Source: DAOTVS01 sp034436375
GTDB taxonomy: Bacteria; Chloroflexota; Anaerolineae; SpSt-313
Length of the DNA stretch: 6,224 nt
Direction of reading: 5' to 3'
NCBI GenBank assembly: GCA_034436375.1
Contig: DAOTVS010000267.1
Span: 1-6,224, forward strand
Shown: positions 5,971 to 6,224 of the stretch, one piece after another
Layout: every line of letters begins with the position of its first letter
Position numbering within the stretch: position 1 is the stretch's first letter
Position numbers and translations under genes: made by a program
The notes under the pieces: model-generated
Databases searched by the model: none
What the model was told of the DNA's origin: nothing
The model's input: only the letters and a program-made list of their open reading frames with translations

Positions 5971-6019
5971 GGGATGGAGTTCCCCTGATAACTGCCCGGG
6001 CACGGCTAATGACTCCTAC
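5971..6019 (+). promoter_or_regulatory. Fluoride riboswitch aptamer D (crcB motif), second of a tandem pair
   Basis: Twenty bases after the C terminator T-run, GGG/CCC (5971-5973 with 5982-5984) closes the loop ATGGAGTT. Then come AACTGCC (as in the Thermotoga petrophila aptamer), a GCC/GGC stem (5994-5996 with 6004-6006) and TAATGACTCCTAC (6007-6019). Loop GGAGTT (5976-5981) pairs with GACTCC (6011-6016), five Watson-Crick pairs plus a T-G. These bases differ from those in A-C on both sides, so the pairing is supported by covariation. A6, U38, A40 and U48 equivalents are all kept; the G after U38 is A. P1 is short. No terminator follows; the likely output is the ribosome binding site. Confidence 0.8.
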
Positions 6020-6068
6020 TACGTGGTTCCCTGTGCCTATGCCGTCGCTTGTGCACACTCAAAGGAGG
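6013..6068 (+). promoter_or_regulatory. Candidate anti-Shine-Dalgarno pairing downstream of aptamer D
   Basis: CTCCT (6013-6017), mostly the pseudoknot strand of aptamer D, is complementary to AGGAG (6063-6067) inside the strong AAAGGAGG ribosome binding site of the antiporter gene. A TGTGC/GCACA hairpin (6032-6036 with 6052-6056) would bring the two together. Fluoride-bound D would hold CTCC in its pseudoknot and free the ribosome binding site. The pairing is only five bases, so this is a proposal. Confidence 0.5.
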
Positions 6069-6076
6069 ACTCTCTC

Positions 6077-6224
6077 GTGGAACAGATCTTCACTGTCGCT
6101 GCATTCTGGCTCGGCCTGGCCGTTATCGCCGCCATGGTTGCCTATCACCTGCGGGTATCTGCCGCCCTGATCGAGATCTGTGTGGGGGTGGCTGTTGCCG
6201 CCGTAGCGGCTCGATTCGGGAAAG
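6077..6224 (+). CDS. N-terminus of a membrane protein, probably CPA-type cation:proton antiporter
   Basis: Only the first 49 codons are in the window. They encode two hydrophobic segments (about residues 5-23 and 28-46) with FWLGLAVIAAMVAYHLRVSA, then LIEICVGVAV. This pattern, a first helix ending in a short basic turn before a LxEIxVGV-like second helix, is typical of Na+/H+ or K+/H+ exchangers of the CPA2 (KefB/NhaS3-like) group. The family call rests on this short stretch alone. Start: GTG at 6077 with AAAGGAGG (6061-6068) eight bases upstream; no ATG fits. Its leader holds two fluoride aptamers. A proton antiporter makes sense under fluoride, since HF entry releases protons in the cytoplasm, but the ion carried cannot be told here. 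Confidence 0.75.
   Translation, partial: MEQIFTVAAFWLGLAVIAAMVAYHLRVSAALIEICVGVAVAAVAARFGK

Overview
The window (6,224 bases, GC-rich) carries five protein genes. The key to it lies between the genes. Four stretches fold as fluoride riboswitch aptamers (crcB motif), and they sit ahead of a phosphatase gene, a small unknown gene followed by enolase, and a cation:proton antiporter. The window therefore looks like part of a fluoride-response locus. It contains no crcB/fluc or clcF fluoride exporter gene. The host is a bacterium with ordinary sigma-70-type promoters and AGGAGG ribosome binding sites. The enolase resembles, from memory, forms seen in Chloroflexota, but this assignment is weak.

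Minus strand, read right to left. A near-consensus promoter (2829-2801) starts a transcript directly at fluoride aptamer B (2796-2738) with an overlapping terminator. After a 156-nt leader comes a histidine-phosphatase / phosphoglycerate-mutase-like gene (2556-1948). Only six bases past its stop codon, aptamer A (1941-1880) and its terminator precede a 144-residue unknown protein (1828-1394). A 148-base gap then leads to enolase (1245 to the left edge, missing about its last dozen residues). I see no convincing promoter between the phosphatase and aptamer A, so the second switch may act in series with the first.

Plus strand. From its own promoter (2954-2982, no riboswitch) runs a 919-residue Ca2+-type P-type ATPase (3020-5779). 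Its A-domain TGES loop is changed to AGEA. Downstream, a second near-consensus promoter (5817-5845) starts aptamer C (5861-5921) with an overlapping terminator. A fourth aptamer, D (5971-6019), follows; its pseudoknot bases differ but covary. The 3' strand of D is complementary to the ribosome binding site of the next gene, the start of a CPA-type cation:proton antiporter (6077 to the right edge). C and D look like a tandem fluoride switch acting first on transcription and then on translation.

How it may work (inference): fluoride, usually with Mg2+, inhibits enolase and other phosphoryl-transfer enzymes, and it enters cells as HF, which acidifies the cytoplasm. Raising enolase, a mutase-like enzyme and an antiporter when fluoride binds the aptamers would compensate for both effects. 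The ATPase is physically inside the cluster but shows no fluoride aptamer of its own.
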